NCBI GenBank assembly: GCA_964567745.1
Contig: CAZMNY010000006.1
Coordinates: 186,001 to 250,000, forward strand
Reading direction: 5' to 3'
DNA: 64,000 nucleotides
DNA from: CAZMNY01 sp964567745
GTDB lineage: Bacteria; Planctomycetota; Planctomycetia; Pirellulales; Pirellulaceae
Every line of letters begins with the position of its first letter. The stretch's first letter is position 1. Below the pieces are notes generated by a model. It saw only the letters and a list, made by a program, of their open reading frames with translations, was not told the origin of the DNA and did not search any database. The translations under genes and the position numbers were made by a program. This document shows positions 16,871-24,799 of the stretch, piece after piece.

Positions 16871-19057
16871 ATGAAAAGCGCCCTCTATCTTTTCCCGATC
16901 GTCTTGCTCTTGCTCCGTCCGGTTCACGGCGCGGAGCAGCCGAACATCGTTTTCTTTTTCGCCGATGATCAAACAACGAGCACGCTCGGTTGCTACGGGA
17001 ACCGAGTCGTGCAAACGCCGAACATTGACGCTTTGGCGAAACAAGGCACGCGTTTTCGCAATGCGTTCGTAAGTCATTCAATCTGTTGGGTCAGTCGCAC
17101 GACCATTTTGAGCGGATTGACAGGGCGAACCTATGGCACTCCGGGACGGCACGACGTCGCTCGCCCCGAAGCGGTGTCGACTTTGTATTCGGACATTCTC
17201 CGTGAGAACGGATATCGCACGGGCTATTTTGGAAAATGGCACGCCAAGATGCCGCCAGGCTATCGACGCGAAGCTCACTTTGATGCATTCGAGGCAATTG
17301 GGCGCAACCCATTCTACAAACGGCAGGCCGACGGCAGTCTGCGGCATGAGACCGAGTTGATCGTCGACCGAGGAATCGCGTTCATCGAGTCGCAGCCAAA
17401 AGACAAGCCGTTCGCGCTGAACATGTGGTTCAATGCGTGCCATGCGGAAGACGGAGATCGCCGCCCAGGCATCGGACATTTTCCGTGGCCGCGAGCCGTC
17501 GACGGAATGTATGAAGAGGATGACATCGCCCCGCCACGGCTCGGCGATCCGTCCATCTTCGCCGCGCTGCCGGACTTCCTGAAGACGACGATCAATCGAG
17601 AGCGTTTCTTCTGGCGATGGAACACAAGCCAGAAATACCAAACTAATGTGCGAGCCTATTATCGCATGGTCAGCGGCATCGACGGCGCCATCGGGCGTTT
17701 CGTGAAGGCGCTCGAGAAGGCCGGCTTGGCGGATAACACGATCATCGTCTATTCGGCCGACAACGGATATTACATGGGCAATCGAGGTCTTGCGGGCAAG
17801 TGGTCGCATTACGAAGAATCGTTGCGCGTGCCTTTGATTGTGTTTGATCCGCGAGCGGCGGACGAACAGCAAGGCAAAGTGGTTGACGCCATCGCGCTAA
17901 ATCTCGACTTGCCAGCGACGTTTCTGGATTGGGCGGGAGTTAAAGCGCCTGAGCGATATCAGGGTCGCAGCCTGCAGCCGATTGTGTCGGGCGCGAAACC
18001 GAACGACTGGCGAACAGAGTCGTTTCATGAGCACTTTGCCGTCCGCAACCGCATCCCCGCGTTCGAAGGCCTCCGCAATGAGCGATTCAAGTACATTCGA
18101 TACGTCGATCACGATCACGAGTTTTTGCATGACTTGAAAAATGATCCAGACGAATTGATCAATCTTGTGACGGATTCCAAGCACGCCAACACGTTGCGCG
18201 AAATGCGAAAGAGAACGGATGAGCGAGTCAAGCAGCTGGGCGGCCCGCTCGCTCCGCTTGAAGGATCATTCAACCCCTCGACCGTTCCCAATCCCAAAGC
18301 GTCGGCCGCCATCGCGACTCGAAAAGACAAAGACGGTTTCGTGCGAGTCTTCGATGGTAGATCACTCAGGCGTTGGTCTGGCGACAAGAAATACTGGTCG
18401 GTTAAGGATGGCGCGCTGACAGGCGTTACCGACGGCTCGCTCAAGAAGAATCATTTTATTACCTGGAAGGACTCGACGATTCGCAATTTCGAATTGCGAG
18501 TGAAAGTGAAAGTCACTCCGGGAGGCAACAGCGGAATTCAATATCGCGGTGTTTCTCGGCCCGACCTGGGCTTGGATGTCGTGACCGGTTACCAGTGCGA
18601 CGTCGTCGCGAACAACCCAAACTATAACGGCATGCTTTACGAAGAACGCGGCCGCCGCATTTTGTCGCACACAGGCGAAAAGGTCATTATCGACTCGGGC
18701 GGGCAGCCATGGGTTGTCGGCAAAATGGATGTGGAAGAGTTTGAGGCGGGCGAGTGGCACGACTTCCGCGTTCTGGCAGAAGGCAACCACCATCAACACT
18801 GGATCGACGGCCATAAGACAGCAGACCTGATCGATTTTGACCCCAACGGCCGCGCTCTCGAAGGCGTCCTGGCCGTTCAAGTGCACGTTGGCCCAGCAAT
18901 GACGATCCAGTACAAAGACTTCAAAATCAAGCACCTGCCCGACGACCTACCCTTGCTGAAGCCAGAAGACCACAAGATTCCCGAAGGCTCCTACGGAGTT
19001 CGACCTCAAGGTCGTTTGCCAAAGAACTGGAAACCGCCCGTCTACGGCCAGCAATAG
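16871..19057 (+). CDS. Exported sulfatase-DUF1080 fusion with unusual C-W-V-S-R active site
   Basis: The 728-residue protein opens with a signal peptide (MKSALYLFPIVLLLLRPVHG). Residues about 22-470 are an S1 sulfatase: PNIVFFFADDQ metal motif, GKWHAKMP, and YSADNGYYMGNRGLAGKW with the later metal and sulfate ligands. The formylglycine position reads C72-W-V-S-R, with valine where CxPxR or CxAxR is expected, so maturation by the usual enzyme is uncertain. Residues about 495-695 are a DUF1080 domain (VFDGRSLRRWSG...IQYKDFKIKHL). A Pro-rich tail ends the protein. It is the second sulfatase-DUF1080 fusion in the window, with the same module order as the one at 828-4364. It stands alone on the plus strand, with two copies of a dispersed repeat just downstream. 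Confidence 0.9.
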   Translation: MKSALYLFPIVLLLLRPVHGAEQPNIVFFFADDQTTSTLGCYGNRVVQTPNIDALAKQGTRFRNAFVSHSICWVSRTTILSGLTGRTYGTPGRHDVARPEAVSTLYSDILRENGYRTGYFGKWHAKMPPGYRREAHFDAFEAIGRNPFYKRQADGSLRHETELIVDRGIAFIESQPKDKPFALNMWFNACHAEDGDRRPGIGHFPWPRAVDGMYEEDDIAPPRLGDPSIFAALPDFLKTTINRERFFWRWNTSQKYQTNVRAYYRMVSGIDGAIGRFVKALEKAGLADNTIIVYSADNGYYMGNRGLAGKWSHYEESLRVPLIVFDPRAADEQQGKVVDAIALNLDLPATFLDWAGVKAPERYQGRSLQPIVSGAKPNDWRTESFHEHFAVRNRIPAFEGLRNERFKYIRYVDHDHEFLHDLKNDPDELINLVTDSKHANTLREMRKRTDERVKQLGGPLAPLEGSFNPSTVPNPKASAAIATRKDKDGFVRVFDGRSLRRWSGDKKYWSVKDGALTGVTDGSLKKNHFITWKDSTIRNFELRVKVKVTPGGNSGIQYRGVSRPDLGLDVVTGYQCDVVANNPNYNGMLYEERGRRILSHTGEKVIIDSGGQPWVVGKMDVEEFEAGEWHDFRVLAEGNHHQHWIDGHKTADLIDFDPNGRALEGVLAVQVHVGPAMTIQYKDFKIKHLPDDLPLLKPEDHKIPEGSYGVRPQGRLPKNWKPPVYGQQ

Positions 19058-19093
19058 CTCGCAATGTGAATGTAACTTGACGTGGTTGCGGCT

Positions 19094-19203
19094 AGCTAGG
19101 AATCTGATTCACCGAACGAGCAAGCTCGTTGGGGTCTGGGCTTTGGGGCGAGCGGCGTGTTAGCTAGAAATCTGATTCACCGAACGAGCAAGCTCGTTGG
19201 GCC
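19094..19203. repeat. Two tandem copies of a dispersed hairpin repeat
   Basis: Two copies of AATCTGATTCACC followed by AACGAGCAAGCTCGTT start at 19101 and 19169, a period of 68 bases. The core is a perfect 7-bp inverted repeat (AACGAGC/GCTCGTT) with an AA loop. Related copies occur at 42040-42091 and 61202-61238. All four lie downstream of genes. No T-run follows, so a simple intrinsic terminator is not supported; a REP-like element is more likely. Confidence 0.8.
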
Positions 19204-19226
19204 CGGGCGTTTGCGACGAGTGCGGT

Positions 19227-20585
19227 CTATCTTGGCGCGGTCAGTCGGACTCGGTTTTGCTTGGCATTTGCACCTTGGAGGATGGTCGTCGAGTAGGGGA
19301 ACTCGGTTGAACCGTTTTCCGGCGTGGTCAGTTTCATTTCCACAGTTCGATAGTCAAACGATGCGGTAGGCAGAGTTGGAGTCAACTCGACATCGCCTGC
19401 CAGTTGAAGTCGCAATTCGAATGTAATCGGCTTGTCGCGATAATTCCGCACGGCGCCTCGCCACAACTGATGCTCGTCCCAACCCGTGACTCGATTTCGG
19501 TGGTCAAAGCGAAAATTGTCTCTTCGCGTGCCTTCCTTGCGTTGCTCGAAAACAACCAGGTCGTCGACGCCTAGCTTAACTTCGATCGCAGCTTGGATCG
19601 GAGCGTAACGAAGAAGCTGCTGCCCCAAGTAGCTAAGCCCGTCACGTCCGTTTTCTCGAAACACCCGGATGACGCCATTGGGCAATGGCGAGTCGCCGAG
19701 CTTGTGCTCGTTGTCGTTCTTCCAGATGAAGAAGCGGACAGGACGAGGCCCATACTCGAACGCGCGCATCCGATAAACGATGTCGAACTTCACATCGTCA
19801 GCGCGAACCGCGGGCATCCGTTTCGACCAACCATTTCGAATGGTCTCAGTCCCCTCCACGCTAAACATGAAGTACTCACTGACCCCTTCCTTGACAACAG
19901 ACTTGGCGTCCTTTTGCCCCCCTTGCTTGTCTTCCAAATATTTCCCCGCCACCGCAAATGAACGACGCGTGCGATTCAACAACATCTCGTTGTGAGCTCG
20001 CGACTCTTCCTCTGGGACAGGAACGCCTCGCTGCTTTGCAAGCGCAGCGATTTTCTCGACGAGATTGATTTTGCCGACAATCAGGCGGATCTCCGCATTC
20101 TCATATTCTTCTCCGGAGCTGTTGAAAACGCGGACGTGCCCGCGCAGCTTCAACTGCGTCTCGCCGGGGTCGGTCGTCGCCACATAGTCCATCTGCCAAG
20201 TCAATCCGCTCGTAAAGTAACTCACCTCGACAAGCGCTTGCCCCTCGAATTCAGACTCCACATTCCAGATAAGATGTTGCGGCTTTTGTCCGGGAAATAC
20301 CGTGTCAGCAACCACAATCTTGTCTGCGTGTTCAAGCGGACGAAGCTCGACGCTGGTCGGATCGATAAGCGTACCGGCCCAGGAAAACTGCAGTTGATTC
20401 GAGCCCTTCCTTAACGTGACAGCTCGAACCTCTTTCGCCAGCGTGATGTCCTCGCTGTTGTAGATCGTCAACTGAACGGTGTCGCGGCGAGGAAGCGCGG
20501 CGAGATCGACATTCTGCGCGAAGACGGCAGAGTGTCCGATCGCAACGAAGCAAGCGACCATAAGAGCTGCAAATTGACGAGCCAT
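19227..20585 (-). CDS. Exported DUF4139 protein, paralogue 5 (operon end)
   Basis: The 452-residue product starts at ATG 20585; the codon before it is a possible GTG. A signal peptide ends at HSAVFAQ and the mature protein begins NVDLAALPRRDTVQLTIYNSEDITLAKE, nearly identical to the next three genes. Conserved blocks follow: NQLQFSWAGTLIDPTSVE, SEFEGQALVEVSYFTSGLTW, AEIRLIVGKINLVEKIAAL, EYFMFSVEGTETI, SPLPNGVIRVFRENG and the terminal GANAKQNRVRL. The variable stretch is around residues 190-235. DUF4139 is the C-terminal half of mucoidy-inhibitor-A-like proteins; its biochemical role is unknown. Its ribosome site overlaps the upstream stop codon, so it is translated as part of one operon. Confidence 0.9.
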   Translation of the reverse strand: MARQFAALMVACFVAIGHSAVFAQNVDLAALPRRDTVQLTIYNSEDITLAKEVRAVTLRKGSNQLQFSWAGTLIDPTSVELRPLEHADKIVVADTVFPGQKPQHLIWNVESEFEGQALVEVSYFTSGLTWQMDYVATTDPGETQLKLRGHVRVFNSSGEEYENAEIRLIVGKINLVEKIAALAKQRGVPVPEEESRAHNEMLLNRTRRSFAVAGKYLEDKQGGQKDAKSVVKEGVSEYFMFSVEGTETIRNGWSKRMPAVRADDVKFDIVYRMRAFEYGPRPVRFFIWKNDNEHKLGDSPLPNGVIRVFRENGRDGLSYLGQQLLRYAPIQAAIEVKLGVDDLVVFEQRKEGTRRDNFRFDHRNRVTGWDEHQLWRGAVRNYRDKPITFELRLQLAGDVELTPTLPTASFDYRTVEMKLTTPENGSTEFPYSTTILQGANAKQNRVRLTAPR

Positions 20586-20590
20586 CACAA

Positions 20591-20596
20591 CCTCTA
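20591..20596 (-). promoter_or_regulatory. Ribosome site overlapping the upstream stop (TAGAGG)
   Basis: On the reverse strand the stop TAG (20594-20596) runs directly into AGAGG (20591-20595), 5 bases before the ATG at 20585. Overlap of stop and ribosome site implies coupled translation, and it fixes the downstream start. Confidence 0.75.
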
Positions 20597-21946
20597 CTGA
20601 GCGGGTGTCAAGCGAACGCGATTCTGCTTCGCATTCGAACCGTGGTGAATGGAGTTATCCAATTCGTATTGCGTTTTGCCTCGAGCCGGCACGGCAAACT
20701 TGGCAGCGATGGTGTTGAAGTCGAACGACGTCGTTTCCGACAAGGGCGTCACTTCAACATCGCCGTCCCACTGCAGCCTCAATTCCACTTGAATCGGCTT
20801 CGACCGATAGTTTCTCAACGTGTGGACCCAGCCATGCCGTTCATCCCACCCGATGACATTATTCCTCTTGAATTGAAAATTGGATCGCGCCGTCGATGTC
20901 TTTCGCTGCTCATAGACAACCAAGTCATCGCGCCCCAGATTGACCTCAATCGGCGCGCCGACCGGAACGTAGCGAAGAATTTGTTGTCCCAGATAGCTCA
21001 AGCCGCCATTCCCATTCTCGCGAAAGACTCGCACGATGCCGTTAGGCAACGGGCTCTCGCCCAGCTTGTGTTCTTCATCGTTGTCCCAGTTAAAAAATCG
21101 CACGGGACGTGGGCCGTATTGGTAGGTTCGCAAACGGTAGACAATGTCGAAGTTGACGTCGTCCGCAGCGACCGCTTGCATTCGCTTCGACCAGCCGTTG
21201 GCAATCGTTTCCTCGCCCGGCACACTAAACATGAAGTATTCGCTCAAGCCCTCCTTGACGATCTCTTTCTTGTTGCCGAATCCGCCGCCGCCACCGAATC
21301 CGCCGTACCCAAAACTAAGAGCTGTTTTCGCCGCCTTGCGTTTTAGCTCGCGATGCATTGGGGAATCGGTTGGCGGGGTCACGACTCCATGCCGCTTGGC
21401 GAGCTCAGCGATCTTCTCCACCAAGTTAATCTTGCCGACAACCAAGCGAATCTCGGCGTTCTCATACTCTTCGCCAGATCTGTTGAACACGCGCACGTGC
21501 CCACGCAATTTCAACTGATTTTCGCCGGCGTCCGTCGTGGCGACATAGTCCATCTGCCACGTCAAGCCGCTCGTAAAGTAGCTCACCTCCACGAGCGCTT
21601 GGCCCTCGAATTCCGACTCGACATTCCAGATCAGATGTTGAGGTTTCTGTCCCGGAAAAACGGTGTCGGCCACGACGATTTGCTCGACGTGTTCAAGCGG
21701 TCGCAGCTCAACGCTCGTCGGATCGATGAGCGTCCCTGCCCAGGAGAACTGCAAGCGATTGGTGCCCTTCTTCAACGTGATTGCGCGGACCTCTTTGGCC
21801 AAGGTCAAGTCTTCGCTGTTGTAGATTGTCAGCTGAACGGTATCACGACGAGGCAACGTGGCCAGGTCGACGTTTTGAGCCAGCGCGATCGAGCTGCTCG
21901 CGAACCAAAGGCAGATAACAAGAGAAAGTGTTGTGTATCGAAGCAT
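20594..21946 (-). CDS. Exported DUF4139 protein, paralogue 4
   Basis: A 450-residue protein with signal peptide MLRYTTLSLVICLWFASSSIALAQ. It shares almost every conserved block with its neighbours (TIYNSEDLTLAKE, RLQFSWAGTLIDPTSVE, LTWQMDYVATTDAGE, SEYFMFSVPGEETI, NGIVRVFRENG, GSNAKQNRVRL). The variable central region (about 195-225) carries a Gly/Phe-rich run (YGGFGGGGGFG) not found in the paralogues, which looks like a flexible loop. DUF4139 has no known activity. The start at 21946 has AGAGGA 4 bases upstream, and that site overlaps the stop of the preceding gene. The gap to the next gene is 8 bases. Confidence 0.9.
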   Translation of the reverse strand: MLRYTTLSLVICLWFASSSIALAQNVDLATLPRRDTVQLTIYNSEDLTLAKEVRAITLKKGTNRLQFSWAGTLIDPTSVELRPLEHVEQIVVADTVFPGQKPQHLIWNVESEFEGQALVEVSYFTSGLTWQMDYVATTDAGENQLKLRGHVRVFNRSGEEYENAEIRLVVGKINLVEKIAELAKRHGVVTPPTDSPMHRELKRKAAKTALSFGYGGFGGGGGFGNKKEIVKEGLSEYFMFSVPGEETIANGWSKRMQAVAADDVNFDIVYRLRTYQYGPRPVRFFNWDNDEEHKLGESPLPNGIVRVFRENGNGGLSYLGQQILRYVPVGAPIEVNLGRDDLVVYEQRKTSTARSNFQFKRNNVIGWDERHGWVHTLRNYRSKPIQVELRLQWDGDVEVTPLSETTSFDFNTIAAKFAVPARGKTQYELDNSIHHGSNAKQNRVRLTPAQ

Positions 21947-21951
21947 TGTAT

Positions 21952-21957
21952 CCTCTA
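21952..21957 (-). promoter_or_regulatory. Ribosome site overlapping the upstream stop (TAGAGG), second instance
   Basis: The same arrangement as at 20591: stop TAG (21955-21957) fused to AGAGG (21952-21956), shortly before the ATG at 21946. The repeat of the junction sequence suggests these genes arose by tandem duplication including the intergenic joint. Confidence 0.75.
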
Positions 21958-23310
21958 TCGAGCCGGGACTAGTTTGACTCGATTCTGTTTTGCGTTGGCG
22001 CCGTGATGAATCGCTTTGGAAAGCATGTATTCGATCTTGCCGCGAGTCGGCACAGCAAACTCGGCCGCGATCGTGTTGTAATTGAAAGCCGACGTCTCAG
22101 ACTCTGCCGTGACCTCGACATCGCCCGGCCATTGCAATCGAAGTTCGACTTGAACGGGCTTGGAGCGATAATTGCGAAGCGTATGAGTCCACCCTTGACG
22201 CTCATCCCATCCAATGACGTTGTTCTTCTTGAACGTAAAGTTCGATCGCGACGTCGTTGTCTTGCGCTGCTCGTAAACAACCAAATCGTCAACGCCCAAA
22301 TTGACTTCAATCTCCGCCCCGATCGGCACGTATTGCAGAACTTGCTGACCTAGATAGCTCAGCCCGTCGCTGCCGTTCTCTCGGAACACACGAACGATGC
22401 CGTTGGGCAGCGGACTCTCGCCAAGTTTGTGCTCCGCGTCGTTGCTCCAGTTGAAGAAGCGCACGGGCCGGGGACCGTATTGGTACGCTCGCAGCCGGTA
22501 CACGATGTCGAAATCAGCTTCATCGGCGGAAACCGCCTGCATTCGTTTTGACCAGCCGTTGGGAATTGTCTCGGTCCCGTCCACGCTGAACATGAAATAC
22601 TCGCTGACGCCCTCCTTCACAATCTTCTTGGACTCGTCGCGTTCCCCATCCATTTCTGCTTCGTTGGCTAGATCAAACGAATCGCGGACGGCGTCGAGCT
22701 TCAAACCCTTATGCAGCGCCGTACTGGATTTCGGGACCTCCTTACCTCGCCGCCTTGCCAAGTCAGCGATCTTTTCGACCAAGTTGATTTTGCCCACAAT
22801 CAGGCGAATCTCGGCGTTCTCGTATTGTTCGCCTGAATTGTTGAAGACTCGCACATGTCCGCGAAAATCAAGCTGAGTTTCATCGGGATTGGTCGTGGCG
22901 ACGTAGTCCATCCGCCAAGTCAAGCCACTCGTAAAATAGCTGACTTCGACTAACGCTTGCCCCTCAAACTCCGACTCGATGTTCCAGATCAAGTGTTGAG
23001 GATTCTGCCCCGGAAAGACGGTGTCGGCCACGATGATTTGATCCGCGTGCTCAAGCGGACGGAGCTCAACACTTGTCGGATCAATCAGCGTGCCAGCCCA
23101 TGAGAACTGCAATCGGTTGGCACCCTTCTTGAGCGTCACCGCGCGCACCTCTTTGGCAAGCGTAATGTCCTCGCTGTTGTAGATGGTCAACTGCACGGTA
23201 TCGCGACGAGGCAGCGTCACCAAATCGACATTCTGCGCTGAGGCGACAAGACAGTCGCCCCCGACGAGCGCAGAACCAACGACAACAACAGCAAGCATGT
23301 GCCGAATCAT
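21955..23310 (-). CDS. Exported DUF4139 protein, paralogue 3
   Basis: From the ATG at 23310 the product has 451 residues, matching its neighbours in length, with GAGG 6 bases upstream and an immediate signal peptide (MIRHMLAVVVVGSALVGGDCLVASAQ). In-frame starts at 23349 or 23352 lack a ribosome site. Conserved DUF4139 blocks are as in the other copies (TIYNSEDITLAKE, SEFEGQALVEVSYFTSGLTW, AEIRLIVGKINLVEKIADLARR, NGIVRVFRENGSDGLSYLGQQ, GANAKQNRVKL). The variable central part (about 195-225) is acidic (EAEMDGERDES). The function is unknown. Sequence is closest by eye to paralogue 4 in the second half (KKNNVIGWDERQGW), which suggests recent duplication or gene conversion. Confidence 0.9.
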   Translation of the reverse strand: MIRHMLAVVVVGSALVGGDCLVASAQNVDLVTLPRRDTVQLTIYNSEDITLAKEVRAVTLKKGANRLQFSWAGTLIDPTSVELRPLEHADQIIVADTVFPGQNPQHLIWNIESEFEGQALVEVSYFTSGLTWRMDYVATTNPDETQLDFRGHVRVFNNSGEQYENAEIRLIVGKINLVEKIADLARRRGKEVPKSSTALHKGLKLDAVRDSFDLANEAEMDGERDESKKIVKEGVSEYFMFSVDGTETIPNGWSKRMQAVSADEADFDIVYRLRAYQYGPRPVRFFNWSNDAEHKLGESPLPNGIVRVFRENGSDGLSYLGQQVLQYVPIGAEIEVNLGVDDLVVYEQRKTTTSRSNFTFKKNNVIGWDERQGWTHTLRNYRSKPVQVELRLQWPGDVEVTAESETSAFNYNTIAAEFAVPTRGKIEYMLSKAIHHGANAKQNRVKLVPAR

Positions 23311-23379
23311 CTTCAGCCTCAACGAATTCTTAATCTGCCGAGTATTCATCACGGTGTCTTTGTTACTGGGTCTTTAACT

Positions 23380-24780
23380 TCACTGGGTCTTCAATAGCCG
23401 GACCCGGTTTTGTTTGGCGTTGGCCCCGTGGTGGATCACGCTGGAGAGCACGTACTCCGTTTTGCCTCGAACAGGAACCATCAATTCCACGGCAATGGTT
23501 CGGTAGTCGAACGACGTTGTTGTCGTCGGTACTCGAAGCGCTTGGTCATCATCGTTGTCGACGTCAAAAGAAGACGCTTCCGACTCCGCAGTGACTTCGA
23601 CATCGCCCGCCCATTGCAAACGCAGTTCGACTTGAATCGGCTTCGATCGATAGTTCCGTAGCGTGTGGACCCAGCCTTGGCGTTCGTCCCAACCAGTCAC
23701 CTGCGAATGACGATTAAACTGGAAATCCGATCGCGAAGTCGACGTCTTTCGCTGGTCATAAACGACCAGGTCATCCACGCCCAAATTCACCTCGACGGGC
23801 GCTTGGATCGGCACGTAACGCAAGACCTGATTGCCGAGATAGCTGAGTCCCTCGCTGCCGTTCTCTCGGAAGACTCTGACAACGCCGTTGGGCAAAGGGC
23901 TATCGCCCAGCTTGTGTTCTTTGTCGTTCGGCCACTTAATGAATCGTACGGGCCGCGGGCCATATTGGTACGCTCGCATTCGGTAGACGATGTCAAATTC
24001 CACATCGTCAGCCGTGACAGCCTGCATGCGTTTGGACCAACCATTTGGAACCGTCTCCGTGCCATCGACGCTAAACATGAAGTACTCGCCAACGCCCTCC
24101 TTGACGACCTTCTTGCCCTCTTTGGCTGGCCCAGCCGATGCGCCTTCGGCGAGACTAAACGACTTGAGCGCCGCCCGTTGTCGCAGATCTTCGAACCGAG
24201 CCGTAGCGGGCTTCGGCGGCTGTTTGCCATCGCGGCGAGCCAGGTCGGCGATCTTCTCAACCAGATTGATCTTGCCCACGATCAGACGAATCTCGGCGTT
24301 CTTGTATTCTTCGCCTGAGTTGTTGGAGACGCGAACATAGCCGCGAAACTTCATTTGCGTTTCTTCCGGATTACTGACCGCAACGTAGTCCATTTGCCAA
24401 GTCAAACCGCTCGTAAAATAACTCACCTCAACCAACGCCTGGCCTTCAAACTCGGACTGCACATTCCAAATCAGATGTTGCGGTTTTTGGCCGAGAAACA
24501 CGGTGTCGGCAACTTCGATTTGGTCCGCGTGCTCGAGCGGCCGAAACTGAACACTCGTCGGATCGATCAAGGTGCCGGCCCAAGAGAATTGCAGCCGGTT
24601 CATGCCCTTCTTCAAGGTGATGGAACGCGTCTCTTTGGCCAGCGTGATATCTTCGCTGTTGTAAATGGTCAGCTGGACCGTATCGCGATTTGGCAGAGTG
24701 GCCAAATCGACATTTTGAGCCCGCGCGATTTGCGAGCTGAGCAGCACGCATGCGCAGACTAATATTAGGCGGTTGTTCAT
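23380..24780 (-). CDS. Exported DUF4139 protein, paralogue 2
   Basis: A 466-residue protein with signal peptide MNNRLILVCACVLLSSQIARAQ and the same mature start (NVDLATLPNRDTVQLTIYNSEDITLAKE). It has all conserved DUF4139 blocks and the terminal GANAKQNRVRL. Two differences stand out: a central Ala/Gly/Lys segment (GASAGPAKEGK), and an insertion of about 18 residues near residue 415 with an acidic run (DVDNDDDQALRVPTTTT) before SFDYRTIAVEL. AGAGGA lies about 9 bases before the start. It is separated by 19 bases from the upstream DUF4139 gene. No catalytic motif is recognisable. Confidence 0.9.
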   Translation of the reverse strand: MNNRLILVCACVLLSSQIARAQNVDLATLPNRDTVQLTIYNSEDITLAKETRSITLKKGMNRLQFSWAGTLIDPTSVQFRPLEHADQIEVADTVFLGQKPQHLIWNVQSEFEGQALVEVSYFTSGLTWQMDYVAVSNPEETQMKFRGYVRVSNNSGEEYKNAEIRLIVGKINLVEKIADLARRDGKQPPKPATARFEDLRQRAALKSFSLAEGASAGPAKEGKKVVKEGVGEYFMFSVDGTETVPNGWSKRMQAVTADDVEFDIVYRMRAYQYGPRPVRFIKWPNDKEHKLGDSPLPNGVVRVFRENGSEGLSYLGNQVLRYVPIQAPVEVNLGVDDLVVYDQRKTSTSRSDFQFNRHSQVTGWDERQGWVHTLRNYRSKPIQVELRLQWAGDVEVTAESEASSFDVDNDDDQALRVPTTTTSFDYRTIAVELMVPVRGKTEYVLSSVIHHGANAKQNRVRLLKTQ

Positions 24781-24799
24781 GAGTGCGATCCTCTTCGGC

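Noticed and set aside
19094..19203. Tandem hairpins as intrinsic terminators of the sulfatase gene
   Set aside because: No T-run follows either hairpin, and the same sequence recurs elsewhere with its flanks, which fits a repeat element better.
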